A stretch of 5,444 bases of DNA. It comes from Verrucomicrobiota bacterium (GTDB lineage: Bacteria; Verrucomicrobiota; Verrucomicrobiia; Limisphaerales; J093). The stretch spans positions 1 through 5,444 of the forward strand of contig JARYMD010000311.1 in the NCBI GenBank assembly GCA_029907285.1, given 5' to 3'. Position 1 is the stretch's first letter. The number at the start of each line of letters is the position of its first letter. Under the pieces are notes generated by a model that saw nothing but the letters and a program-made list of their open reading frames with translations, ran no database searches and had not been told where the DNA came from. Positions 1 through 5,444 of the stretch are shown here, one piece after another. A program made the position numbers and the translations under genes.

Positions 1-525
1 CTCGAGGTGCACAGGGTATGGCACCGCATGGGAGGCAAGAGCACATGCACAATGCTTTACGGGCATGTGGAATCGTGTGCGGACCGGGTTGATCACTTGC
101 GTCGGCTGCGCGAGCTGCAGGACGAGACAGGAGGGTTCACCGGGTTTGTTCCATTGCCGTACCAGCCCGAGAACAACGCGTTGCCGGTGTCGAAGCCGCC
201 GACGGGTTTTGACACGCTGCGCACAATTGCCATCAGCAGGTTGTATTTGGACAACATTGATCATGTGACGGCCTACTGGGTTGGGCTTGGGCTGAAGCTT
301 GCGCAGGTGGCACTGAGTTTCGGCGCCGATGATCTGCATGGGACAATCCACGAGGAACACATTTTCCACATGGCAGGCTCAACGTCGCCGCAATCTCAAA
401 CCGTGGCAGCGATGATTCGCGCCATCAGAGAGGCGGGTCTGGAACCCGTTCAGCGAGACACCTTCTACAGGCCGATGGATGACAATCGAAGCCCGGAGCC
501 GACGCACGGGGGGCGGCGCTTCTGA
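1..525 (+). CDS. mqnE: Aminofutalosine synthase MqnE, C-terminal half (5' partial)
   Basis: Radical SAM enzyme of the futalosine menaquinone pathway. It joins the MqnA product to the SAM-derived adenosyl radical to make 6-amino-6-deoxyfutalosine, in the cytoplasm. The frame is open from base 1, so the gene starts outside the window and the CX3CX2C iron-sulfur motif is not visible. About 174 residues remain of a family length near 370-390. Visible family motifs, in window residues, are TMLYGH (17-22), a RLRELQDETGGF block, LRTIAISRLYLDNI, and AYWVGLGLKLAQVALSFGAD. The later HGTIHEEHIFHMAG and RDTFY motifs favour MqnE over its paralogue MqnC, which has an ASWVTQG-type segment and a different GSTMIEENV-type motif. 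After RDTFYRP there is a short charged tail with no recognised function. mqnA follows 85 bp downstream on the same strand, which agrees with the pathway assignment. The family call is sure, and the MqnE/MqnC choice is fairly sure. Confidence 0.93.
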   Translation, partial: LEVHRVWHRMGGKSTCTMLYGHVESCADRVDHLRRLRELQDETGGFTGFVPLPYQPENNALPVSKPPTGFDTLRTIAISRLYLDNIDHVTAYWVGLGLKLAQVALSFGADDLHGTIHEEHIFHMAGSTSPQSQTVAAMIRAIREAGLEPVQRDTFYRPMDDNRSPEPTHGGRRF

Positions 526-532
526 CGCCCTC

Positions 533-588
533 GATGTTCTGAAACGCAATCTGGCCACCGGATAGTCCGGCGCAGGTCTTTCAACATC
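533..588 (+). other. Possible intercistronic RNA fold between mqnE and mqnA
   Basis: Seen directly: bases 533-538 plus 541-544 (GATGTT, GAAA) are complementary to 579-588 (TTTCAACATC), with a two-base CT bulge. Inside this arm lies a smaller hairpin, CCGGA (558-562), loop TAG, TCCGG (566-570). No T-run follows, so it is not a classic intrinsic terminator. It could affect mRNA processing or translation of mqnA, or be chance. No known riboswitch class is recognised. The rest of the 85-bp spacer shows only a weak GGAA (600-603) ahead of the mqnA ATG. Confidence 0.25.
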
Positions 589-610
589 ACAAGCAATCCG
601 GAAATTCACG

Positions 611-1387
611 ATGATGGAAAAACCAGGCAATGATCATTCACGCATTGGGTCGGTTCCGTATCTCAACGCGCTCCCGTTGACACGCGGACTTGAAAGCGAA
701 TTGCGATTTGGGACCCCGGCACGCCTCGCAACGTGGCTGCGGGACAACAAAATTGATGCTGCGCTCGTAAGCGTGGTGGAAGTACTCCAGACAGGACAAT
801 ACGATCTTCTTGATGGGATTGCGCTGGCTTCGGACGGCCCGGTGTTGAGCGTGTTGTTGGCGCACAGGGTGCCTTTGGACAAGGTGACGGTGGTTTATCT
901 GGACCCGGCTTCGCTCACAAGCGCAAGCCTTGTCCGCGTGCTGCTGGCCGAGCGCGGACTGCATCCGGAAATGCGGGTTCTGCCCGATTACCGGTTGACC
1001 GGCGACCTCGAGGCAGTGCTTCTGATTGGCAACAGGGCTCTTGATTTTGTTTACGGGCCGCACACGCACAACGTGTTGGACCTTGGTGAGGCGTGGCGCG
1101 AGCTGACGGGTTTGCCGTTTGTTTATGCGGGATGGGCCCTGCGGCGCGGCATTGACCAATGCCGGTTGTCAAAGCTGTTGCGCCAGGGCCACGCAAATGG
1201 AACGGCCGAACTGGACCAAATAATCGCCGAGTATCCGAGGTACGATGCCGCGTTCCGGGAAAGGTACCTCCGGACATGTATGAAGTTCGAGTTGGGCGAT
1301 GCAGAGAAAGCCGGGTTGGCAAGGTTTGGTGAGTTGTTGGTCAAGCATGGGCTTGGGCCTGTGCATCAGCCGCGTTTTGTTGACTGA
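611..1387 (+). CDS. mqnA: Chorismate dehydratase MqnA
   Basis: First enzyme of the futalosine route. It dehydrates chorismate to 3-[(1-carboxyvinyl)oxy]benzoate in the cytoplasm. The 258-residue product fits the MqnA/MqnD family, which has a periplasmic-binding-protein-like fold of two lobes, and is slightly shorter than many members. Signatures seen: IGSVPYLNALPL at 12-23, DAALVSVVEV around 49-58, SDGPVLSVLL around 74-83, an LDPASLTSASLVRVLL stretch around 97-112, LLIGNRAL at 137-144, and LPFVYAGWALR in the second lobe. These resemble MqnA more than MqnD, and the adjacent mqnE supports that. The start is one of two tandem ATG codons (611 or 614). Only a weak GGAA at 600-603 could serve as a ribosome site, about 7 bases before the first ATG. 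The stop TGA is close to the following permease ORF, so co-transcription with the mla genes is plausible. Confidence 0.95.
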   Translation: MMEKPGNDHSRIGSVPYLNALPLTRGLESELRFGTPARLATWLRDNKIDAALVSVVEVLQTGQYDLLDGIALASDGPVLSVLLAHRVPLDKVTVVYLDPASLTSASLVRVLLAERGLHPEMRVLPDYRLTGDLEAVLLIGNRALDFVYGPHTHNVLDLGEAWRELTGLPFVYAGWALRRGIDQCRLSKLLRQGHANGTAELDQIIAEYPRYDAAFRERYLRTCMKFELGDAEKAGLARFGELLVKHGLGPVHQPRFVD

Positions 1388-1498
1388 CCGATCTTGCCAT
1401 TGGGAGCCGTTGCGGCCACACTGCGGTTGGTCAGCGATGCAATTCTGCTTGCCGGGACGAAAAGCGATGGCAGGCGGCCGTCGCACCCTTTCAAGTCC

Positions 1499-2350
1499 AT
1501 GCTCGAAGGCGTACGAAAAGTGGTGAACCTCGACACGGTGTTGGACTCGCCTTTGCCGCGGTCGTACACAAAGTTTGTCGGGCGATGGTTGCTGCACCTG
1601 GTAGAAACGGTTCGGCAGGTGGGTGCGTTTGCGCTGATCAGTTTGGGTGTGATGGTGACGCGTTGGAACAGGGCAAAGACAGTCATCAACCCGCTGATTG
1701 CGAATCAAATCGCGTGGTCAGGGATCGGCCAGCTCCCGATAGTGACTTTCCTTGCGTGCGCACTTGGTTTTGCGGTCATCGGCCAAACAGTCGCCCTGCT
1801 GAGCCGGGTGGGAGCGCAAGATTTGATCGGGACCGTCATGGTCACTGTTGTTGTGCGTGAACTTGGTCCGATCATTACCGCCGGGGTTGTGCTGTTGCGG
1901 GTTGGGACAGCGACTGTGATTGAGCTGGGCACGGCGCGCGCTTCGGGCGAGGTGGAAGCCCTCGAAGCGCTGGGGATCGACCCTGTTCACTATCTTGTGG
2001 TGCCACGAATGATTGGCATGGCGACAGCGGTTGTGTGCCTGAGCGCGTACCTCATTGTGGGAACTCTTTTCAGCGGGTACATGTTCGCTTTTCTGCAGGA
2101 TGTGCCGCTGGTCCCGGGCGAGTATTTCAAGCAGGTTGTACTTGCTCTGCGGTGGGAAGATTTCGTGTTGCTAACCCTCAAAGGTGTGATGTTTGGGCTG
2201 ATTATCGCGACGGTGACATGCTTTCACGGGCTCGCCCGACCGATTCAATTGACGGAGGTTTCGGTTGTTGCCACGCGCGCGTTGCTGACAAGCCTGATAC
2301 TTTGTGTCCTCGTGGATGCTGCTTTCCTTCTCGTCTATTTGTTGATGTGA
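1499..2350 (+). CDS. mlaE: MlaE-type ABC permease (phospholipid transport)
   Basis: Inner-membrane permease subunit of an Mla/MCE lipid transporter, expected to dimerise and bind MlaF and MlaD. From ATG 1499 it has 283 residues, near the usual ~260. A TTG at 1394 would add 35 poorly conserved residues but lies only 6 bp after mqnA; a GTG at 1520 has GAAGG at 1505-1509. The start is therefore uncertain between 1394, 1499 and 1520. Family motifs (numbered from 1499): VVVRELGPIITAG around 117-129, LRVGTATVIELGTARASGEV around 133-152, and EALEALGIDPVHYLVVPR at 153-170, which carries the EALGID cytoplasmic loop that contacts the ATPase. Hydrophobic segments lie near 79-100, 125-140, 173-197, 223-241 and 262-282, with an amphipathic N-terminal helix. 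Unusually, the C-terminal GGAxGVG-like motif after CFHGL is replaced by ARPIQLTEVS. Gene order mlaE-mlaF-mlaD supports the call. Confidence 0.92.
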   Translation: MLEGVRKVVNLDTVLDSPLPRSYTKFVGRWLLHLVETVRQVGAFALISLGVMVTRWNRAKTVINPLIANQIAWSGIGQLPIVTFLACALGFAVIGQTVALLSRVGAQDLIGTVMVTVVVRELGPIITAGVVLLRVGTATVIELGTARASGEVEALEALGIDPVHYLVVPRMIGMATAVVCLSAYLIVGTLFSGYMFAFLQDVPLVPGEYFKQVVLALRWEDFVLLTLKGVMFGLIIATVTCFHGLARPIQLTEVSVVATRALLTSLILCVLVDAAFLLVYLLM

Positions 2351-2367
2351 TTGTGTTGATGTGATTG
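2341..2367 (+). repeat. 13-bp tandem direct repeat across the mlaE stop
   Basis: GTTGATGTGATTG occurs perfectly at 2341-2353 and again at 2355-2367, separated by one base (period 14). The first copy holds the last codons and the TGA stop (2348-2350) of mlaE. The second copy falls between mlaE and the ATPase gene and creates a GTG at 2361 that opens the ATPase frame. It looks like a small slippage duplication. This makes GTG 2361 a less trustworthy start than ATG 2403. Confidence 0.8.
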
Positions 2368-2402
2368 GAAAACTGGACCAACCATGCTGCCCTGCGGGAA
2401 AG

Positions 2403-3155
2403 ATGACGGCAACTGCTGCCAGGATCGAACTTCGCGGAGCCGACATCGCTTCGGCTGAAAACCCGGGAAAAGCCGTTGTAGTAGGCGTCGATTGGGCGGT
2501 GCACACCGGCGAGTTCTGGGTGATCAGCGGCTCAACGTGGTCCGGAAAAAGCCGGTTGCTCGAGACCGCCGCAGGTCTGACCCCGCCCCTTCGAGGCACT
2601 CATCTGCTTTTCGGCCAGCCCCTCGCAAAGGTGCCGGCAGACATAGCGGCTGCTCTGCGACGCCGCGTCGGATTGGTTTTTCCGGACGGCGGCCGGCTGT
2701 TTCCGCGGTTGACGGTGGCGCAAAACATTGGGCTGCCGATCTGTTACCATCGGGAGTGCACCCTTGACGACGCGGCGCCTCGCGTGGAGCAGTTGCTGGC
2801 TGAAACGGGTCTGGCAGCGTACGCGAACTGGCCTCCAATGGGATTGAACAGGAGCTATCGCCAACGGATCGCGCTGGCACGAGCGCTGGCCATGCAGCCG
2901 GAGGTGCTCTTGCTGGATAATCCGTTTAGCGGGCTTGACGTGGGCCATTTTGCATGGTGGTTGGAGTTCCTTGGCGCGCTCCTGTCAGGTCATCCACTTC
3001 TTGGTGGCACGCAAATCTCGGTTGTAGTTGCGACGGATGATGTTCGCCCGTGGCGGTCCGCGGCGAACCGGTTTGCCACAATCAAGGACAGCCGGTGGGC
3101 TGTGCTTGACGCGACATCCGAGACCGGGCCGACTAGCAACCCAAAGTTTTCTTAA
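2403..3155 (+). CDS. mlaF: MlaF-like ABC ATPase with degenerate catalytic motifs
   Basis: Cytoplasmic nucleotide-binding subunit expected to pair with the MlaE permease. From ATG 2403 it is 250 residues, a normal MlaF length. GTG 2361 would add 14 residues, but it lies in a local repeat, and the family-like IELRG begins 8 residues after 2403. Walker A GSTWSGKS (43-50) is intact. The Q-loop reads VFPDGGRLF, with Pro94 where Gln is expected. The signature LSGGQ is LNRSY (148-152), followed by a normal RQRIALARAL. Walker B is LLLDNP, with Asn173 in place of the catalytic Glu. The D-loop SGLD (176-179) is intact. The switch region is VVVATDDV, with Asp212 in place of His. The frame is undamaged and the hydrophobic core is conserved, so this is not a decayed gene. 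ATP binding is likely, while the mode of hydrolysis is unclear. It lies between mlaE and mlaD on the same strand. Confidence 0.88.
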   Translation: MTATAARIELRGADIASAENPGKAVVVGVDWAVHTGEFWVISGSTWSGKSRLLETAAGLTPPLRGTHLLFGQPLAKVPADIAAALRRRVGLVFPDGGRLFPRLTVAQNIGLPICYHRECTLDDAAPRVEQLLAETGLAAYANWPPMGLNRSYRQRIALARALAMQPEVLLLDNPFSGLDVGHFAWWLEFLGALLSGHPLLGGTQISVVVATDDVRPWRSAANRFATIKDSRWAVLDATSETGPTSNPKFS

Positions 3156-3197
3156 ATGCTCGCAGTCGAATCCAAACTCAGATAACGTCGATCTCAG

Positions 3198-4514
3198 TTG
3201 CAGGACCTTACGCCACAACTTCGAACCCGGCTCAGCCGCGTCGAGCGGGCAGTGGGATGTTTCGTCCTCATAGCGACGCTCCTGTTGGCAACAGGTTTTT
3301 CTTATTACGTCTATCACACCGCCAAGAGAAAAGGATGGTTCGACATCAAGGTTTCATATTGCACAACCCTGCCATACAGTGCCGCAGGACTCCGAGTGGG
3401 CGACCCGGTCAAGTTGATGGGGTTCGACGTCGGCGAAATCACCCGCATCGATACTCAACCACCAGAAGATATCTTCAACGTTTACGTCGAATTCCGAATA
3501 CGAAGCCCGTACTTTGGCTACCTTTGGACCGAGGGCTCGCGCGCACGCGTGTTGCCAAGCGATTTCATGGGCAACAGAATCCTCGAGGTAACCAAGGGCA
3601 CAAACGGTGTCCCAACCCACCTTACATGGGAAATCCGCGAATACACCGTCCGAGACGCCCTCGAGTTCCCCGAGCCGCACCGGAAAGCATTCTTGAATGC
3701 CGTCAACCTCCCGGACCAAACAAACAACATCGTTCCTCTTCAACCCATCGACCGCGACCATCTCCAGCGGCTCGCCGAGGCAGGCATTGACAGAATCAAA
3801 GTCGTTGACCGCGCCGCTGAAACCAAACAGGTAACTGCTGTCTGGAGCGTCATCTCAAATTGCTACCTGCCCTACAGCCCGAAAGCGAACCCCTATTGGC
3901 TCCCACCCGACGAAGCGCCCGCACTCACCGAGCGCCTCGACATAATGTTGCAGGAAATCGACAGAAACCTGCCGTCGTTCTTCGCAATGACAAATCAGTT
4001 GACCGAAATCCTGACCAACGCCGCTCTCCTCACCGCACACGCCGATCAACTGCTCGTACAGTCACAACCGCTTCTCACCAATCTCACCACAATCAGCGCC
4101 ATACTCACAAACGCCGAGGGCGGCCTTGGCCGATGGCTGCTTCCACCCGATCTCTACGCTCAAACGCTCACAACTCTCTCAAACGCGAGTGAAACACTCA
4201 CAAACGCCAGCGCAATGCTTGTAACTGCCAATACAAACCTCGGCGCTTTAATCGCCCAGCTCGAGCAGCCACTGCAGAATCTCTCGACCATCATCAGCAA
4301 CCTCAACCTGCAAGTGCAGGCCAACACAAACTTCGTCACAACCTTGCACGCGCTTGTGGCCCACACCGATGACCTCATTCAAGGGCTCAAACGCCATTGG
4401 TTGTTCCGAGGGGCATTCAGGGAAAAACCGACAAACGTGCCCCCTGCAAAGCCAACAAGCTCACAAAGCCGCGATTCCAAAGGCGCAACCAGAATGCGCG
4501 AGTTGACCCGCTGA
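3198..4514 (+). CDS. mlaD: MlaD-type MCE-domain lipid-transport protein
   Basis: Membrane-anchored MCE protein that should form a periplasmic ring or tube through which lipids pass to or from the MlaE/MlaF complex. The 438 residues show a cytoplasmic N-terminus QDLTPQLRTRLSRVERAVG, one membrane helix at about 20-40, and an MCE domain at about 47-135 with DPVKLMGFDVGEITRI at 69-84 and LPSDFMGNRILEV at 119-131. A spacer and a long helical tail (about 245-400) follow, rich in Leu, Thr and Asn with recurring LTN triplets, then TDDLIQGLKRHWLFRGAF at 390-407. It is much longer than E. coli MlaD (~180), so a longer tube or needle is likely. TTG is used because an in-frame TAA at 3183-3185 excludes upstream starts, and the next in-frame GTG would lose the conserved-looking N-terminus. 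No clear Shine-Dalgarno is seen. The gap after mlaF is 42 bp. Its synonymous codon choice is C-rich, unlike the upstream genes. Confidence 0.92.
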   Translation: MQDLTPQLRTRLSRVERAVGCFVLIATLLLATGFSYYVYHTAKRKGWFDIKVSYCTTLPYSAAGLRVGDPVKLMGFDVGEITRIDTQPPEDIFNVYVEFRIRSPYFGYLWTEGSRARVLPSDFMGNRILEVTKGTNGVPTHLTWEIREYTVRDALEFPEPHRKAFLNAVNLPDQTNNIVPLQPIDRDHLQRLAEAGIDRIKVVDRAAETKQVTAVWSVISNCYLPYSPKANPYWLPPDEAPALTERLDIMLQEIDRNLPSFFAMTNQLTEILTNAALLTAHADQLLVQSQPLLTNLTTISAILTNAEGGLGRWLLPPDLYAQTLTTLSNASETLTNASAMLVTANTNLGALIAQLEQPLQNLSTIISNLNLQVQANTNFVTTLHALVAHTDDLIQGLKRHWLFRGAFREKPTNVPPAKPTSSQSRDSKGATRMRELTR

Positions 4515-4923
4515 ACCCCGCGGATACACAGAAAGTGTCTGGCGTGTCACTCTACCGATACATCAGGAACCACGCGCACTCCGGCACTTTGCGTGTGGAC
4601 GCTAAGTGAACACACGCCGATGTACTGATGTGCTCTGAAAACCACACGAGGTCTTCCGCGTTTACGCGGAACCGAGAAAACTGTCTGTCACAGCTCCGCC
4701 GCGCCAATGATGGCACGCCCTGCCGTTCATGAAACCTTGCATGAGGCATGGCGGGCGCTGCGCGCACACCACAAACAAAGTGTCTGTCCCGAATGGCGCT
4801 TGGATAAGGCCTAAAACTCTCTTGGCCAGCCGTTTGCGACGAGGGGCGTCGGGCAAGGTTCGAAAGAGTATTTGCCGGGATACTCTCTCCATTTCGGCAA
4901 CGATCTTCCAAAGTGTGCGGTAG
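4515..4923. other. Intergenic region between mlaD and the IS4 remnant
   Basis: About 410 bp without a convincing gene. It contains two copies of the 10-mer AAAGTGTCTG (4532-4541 and 4777-4786), a GCGTGT/ACACGC inverted pair (4591-4596, 4612-4617), a tight hairpin at 4654-4671, and a hairpin AGAGTAT (4865-4871)/ATACTCT (4880-4886) with an 8-base loop. Its right part, from roughly 4790 on, may belong to the insertion sequence, because the transposase frame is also open upstream of the TAG at 4921. No insertion-sequence end or target duplication can be fixed without the right end, which is outside the window. Confidence 0.5.
4654..4671 (+). terminator. Tight GC-rich hairpin, possible end of the mla transcript
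   Basis: TTCCGCG (4654-4660), loop TTTA, CGCGGAA (4665-4671): a perfect 7-bp stem with a tetraloop, 140 bp after the mlaD stop. No T-run follows on the + strand, so it does not meet the usual rule for an intrinsic terminator. It might act with Rho, be an RNA-stabilising stem, or be part of a dispersed palindromic repeat. The structure is certain, but the function is a guess. Confidence 0.25.
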
Positions 4924-5444
4924 TTGCTCGCCGCCTGTGGACGCCGACTCAAGGTCGTGCGACAGCACAGCCTCCACCATCTCGAACAGCTCTTCGGCGC
5001 GTACTTCCCCGGCTGGCTGCCGGCCCCAACCGACCAAGGGCCCAACGGCCGGGAGCGGGTCTTTTCCTTGCGCCGCACCTTCTGGGGTTTCCTTTACCAG
5101 GTGCTCCATCCCGGTTGCTCGTGCCGCACGGTGGTCCGCCAATTCCAGGCCCTCTTCACGCTCCATGGTGGCGGCCAGGTCGATGAAAGCACCAGCGCCT
5201 ATTGCCAGGCTCGCCTGCGTCTGCCCTTGGAGCTCCTGCAACGCCTCCGCCACGCCGTCGCCGCCCATGCCGAGCGCCTCCTGCCCCAGACCCAACAACG
5301 CTGGTTGGGCCTCTGCCCTAAAGTCATCGACGGAACCAGCGTGAGCCTCCCCGACACCCCGAAAAACCAACGGGAGTTGGTGGCCGACCTGCTCCGAGTG
5401 ATCGCCCTGGATCAAGTCCCTGAGCGCCCAGGCCGTGGTGAACC
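4924..5444 (+). pseudogene. IS4-family transposase, internally deleted and cut at window end
   Basis: The frame starting after TAG 4921-4923 (first codon TTG 4924, or GTG 4957) gives an IS4-type N-terminal domain: HHLEQLFGAYFPGWL, then VFSLRRTFWGFLYQVLHPGC, SCRTVVRQFQALF, STSAYCQARLRLP, and KVIDGTSVSLPDTPKNQ. The Asp of DGT (codon 5329-5331, about residue 136) is the first catalytic Asp of the DDE triad. From about 5371 the same frame reads ELVADLLRVIALDQVPERPGRGEP, which matches the extreme C-terminal tail of IS4 transposases (LxxIAxxxVxxRPxRxEPR). The roughly 250-300 residues that normally lie between, with the second Asp and the YREK-type Glu motif, are absent. The protein should therefore be inactive. 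The frame upstream of TAG 4921 is also open and ends SATIFQSVR before LLAAC, so that stop may be a nonsense change from CAG. The call rests on recalled family motifs. An assembly join in a repeated element could also produce this structure. Confidence 0.82.

Noticed and set aside
558..570. CCGGA-TAG-TCCGG as an intrinsic terminator after mqnE
   Set aside because: The stem is only 5 bp and no T-run follows, and mqnA appears to be read in the same transcript.
1394..1498. N-terminal extension of the MlaE permease from TTG 1394
   Set aside because: The added 35 residues show no MlaE-like pattern and there is no ribosome site, so ATG 1499 is preferred; the longer form cannot be excluded.
1169..1708. 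179-codon minus-strand frame across the mqnA-mlaE junction
   Set aside because: It is antisense to two well-supported genes, with Arg/Gln/His/Pro-rich low-information content.
3257..3790. 177-codon + strand frame inside mlaD
   Set aside because: It lies in an alternative frame of mlaD, is rich in Arg/Pro as out-of-frame GC-rich DNA usually is, and has no family motifs.
4707..4814. Small + strand frame of 35 codons (MMARPAVHETLHEAW...), ending before the IS region
   Set aside because: It reads rather protein-like, but it has no ribosome site and no recognised family, so chance or a fragment inside a repeat is as likely.
4552..5415. A 287-codon open frame on the minus strand
   Set aside because: It is antisense to the clear IS4 transposase frame and runs on through the intergenic region; its Ala/Gly/Glu-rich product matches no family I recognise, as expected for a shadow in GC-rich coding DNA.
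1..5444. CRISPR array, tRNA or rRNA genes
   Set aside because: No regularly spaced repeats and no cloverleaf or ribosomal RNA signature were seen on either strand.

Overview
The window looks like bacterial chromosome from the Verrucomicrobiota (PVC group), perhaps close to Limisphaerales/Pedosphaeraceae. Three things suggest this: the futalosine menaquinone route (mqnE, mqnA), an Mla/MCE lipid-transport set whose MCE protein has a long Thr/Asn/Leu-rich tail, and fairly GC-rich DNA with TTG/GTG starts and few clear Shine-Dalgarno sites. The lineage call is from recalled protein style, not from a search.

Layout, all on the + strand. 1-525 is the C-terminal half of aminofutalosine synthase MqnE, cut by the window edge. 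526-610 is a short spacer with a possible RNA fold. 611-1387 is chorismate dehydratase MqnA. About 1499-2350 (possibly from 1394) is the MlaE-type permease, about 2403-3155 the MlaF-type ATPase, and 3198-4514 the MlaD-type MCE protein. 4515-4923 is intergenic with weak hairpins and no convincing gene. 4924-5444 is an IS4-family transposase remnant that runs off the window end.

MqnA (chorismate to 3-[(1-carboxyvinyl)oxy]benzoate) and MqnE (that product to aminofutalosine) catalyse the first two steps of menaquinone synthesis without MenF/D/H/C/E/B. MlaE, MlaF and MlaD should form an inner-membrane ABC complex with an MCE ring that moves phospholipid between the inner and outer membranes. The five genes are closely packed and co-oriented, so shared transcription is likely, although no promoter is visible.

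Three observations stand out. The MlaF-like ATPase lacks nearly every canonical catalytic or signalling residue outside Walker A, the Walker B aspartate and the D-loop. The IS4 transposase reads in frame from just after its first catalytic Asp straight into the family's C-terminal tail, so the catalytic core appears to be deleted. The + strand changes from G-rich to C-rich between mlaE and mlaD although the genes keep the same orientation.
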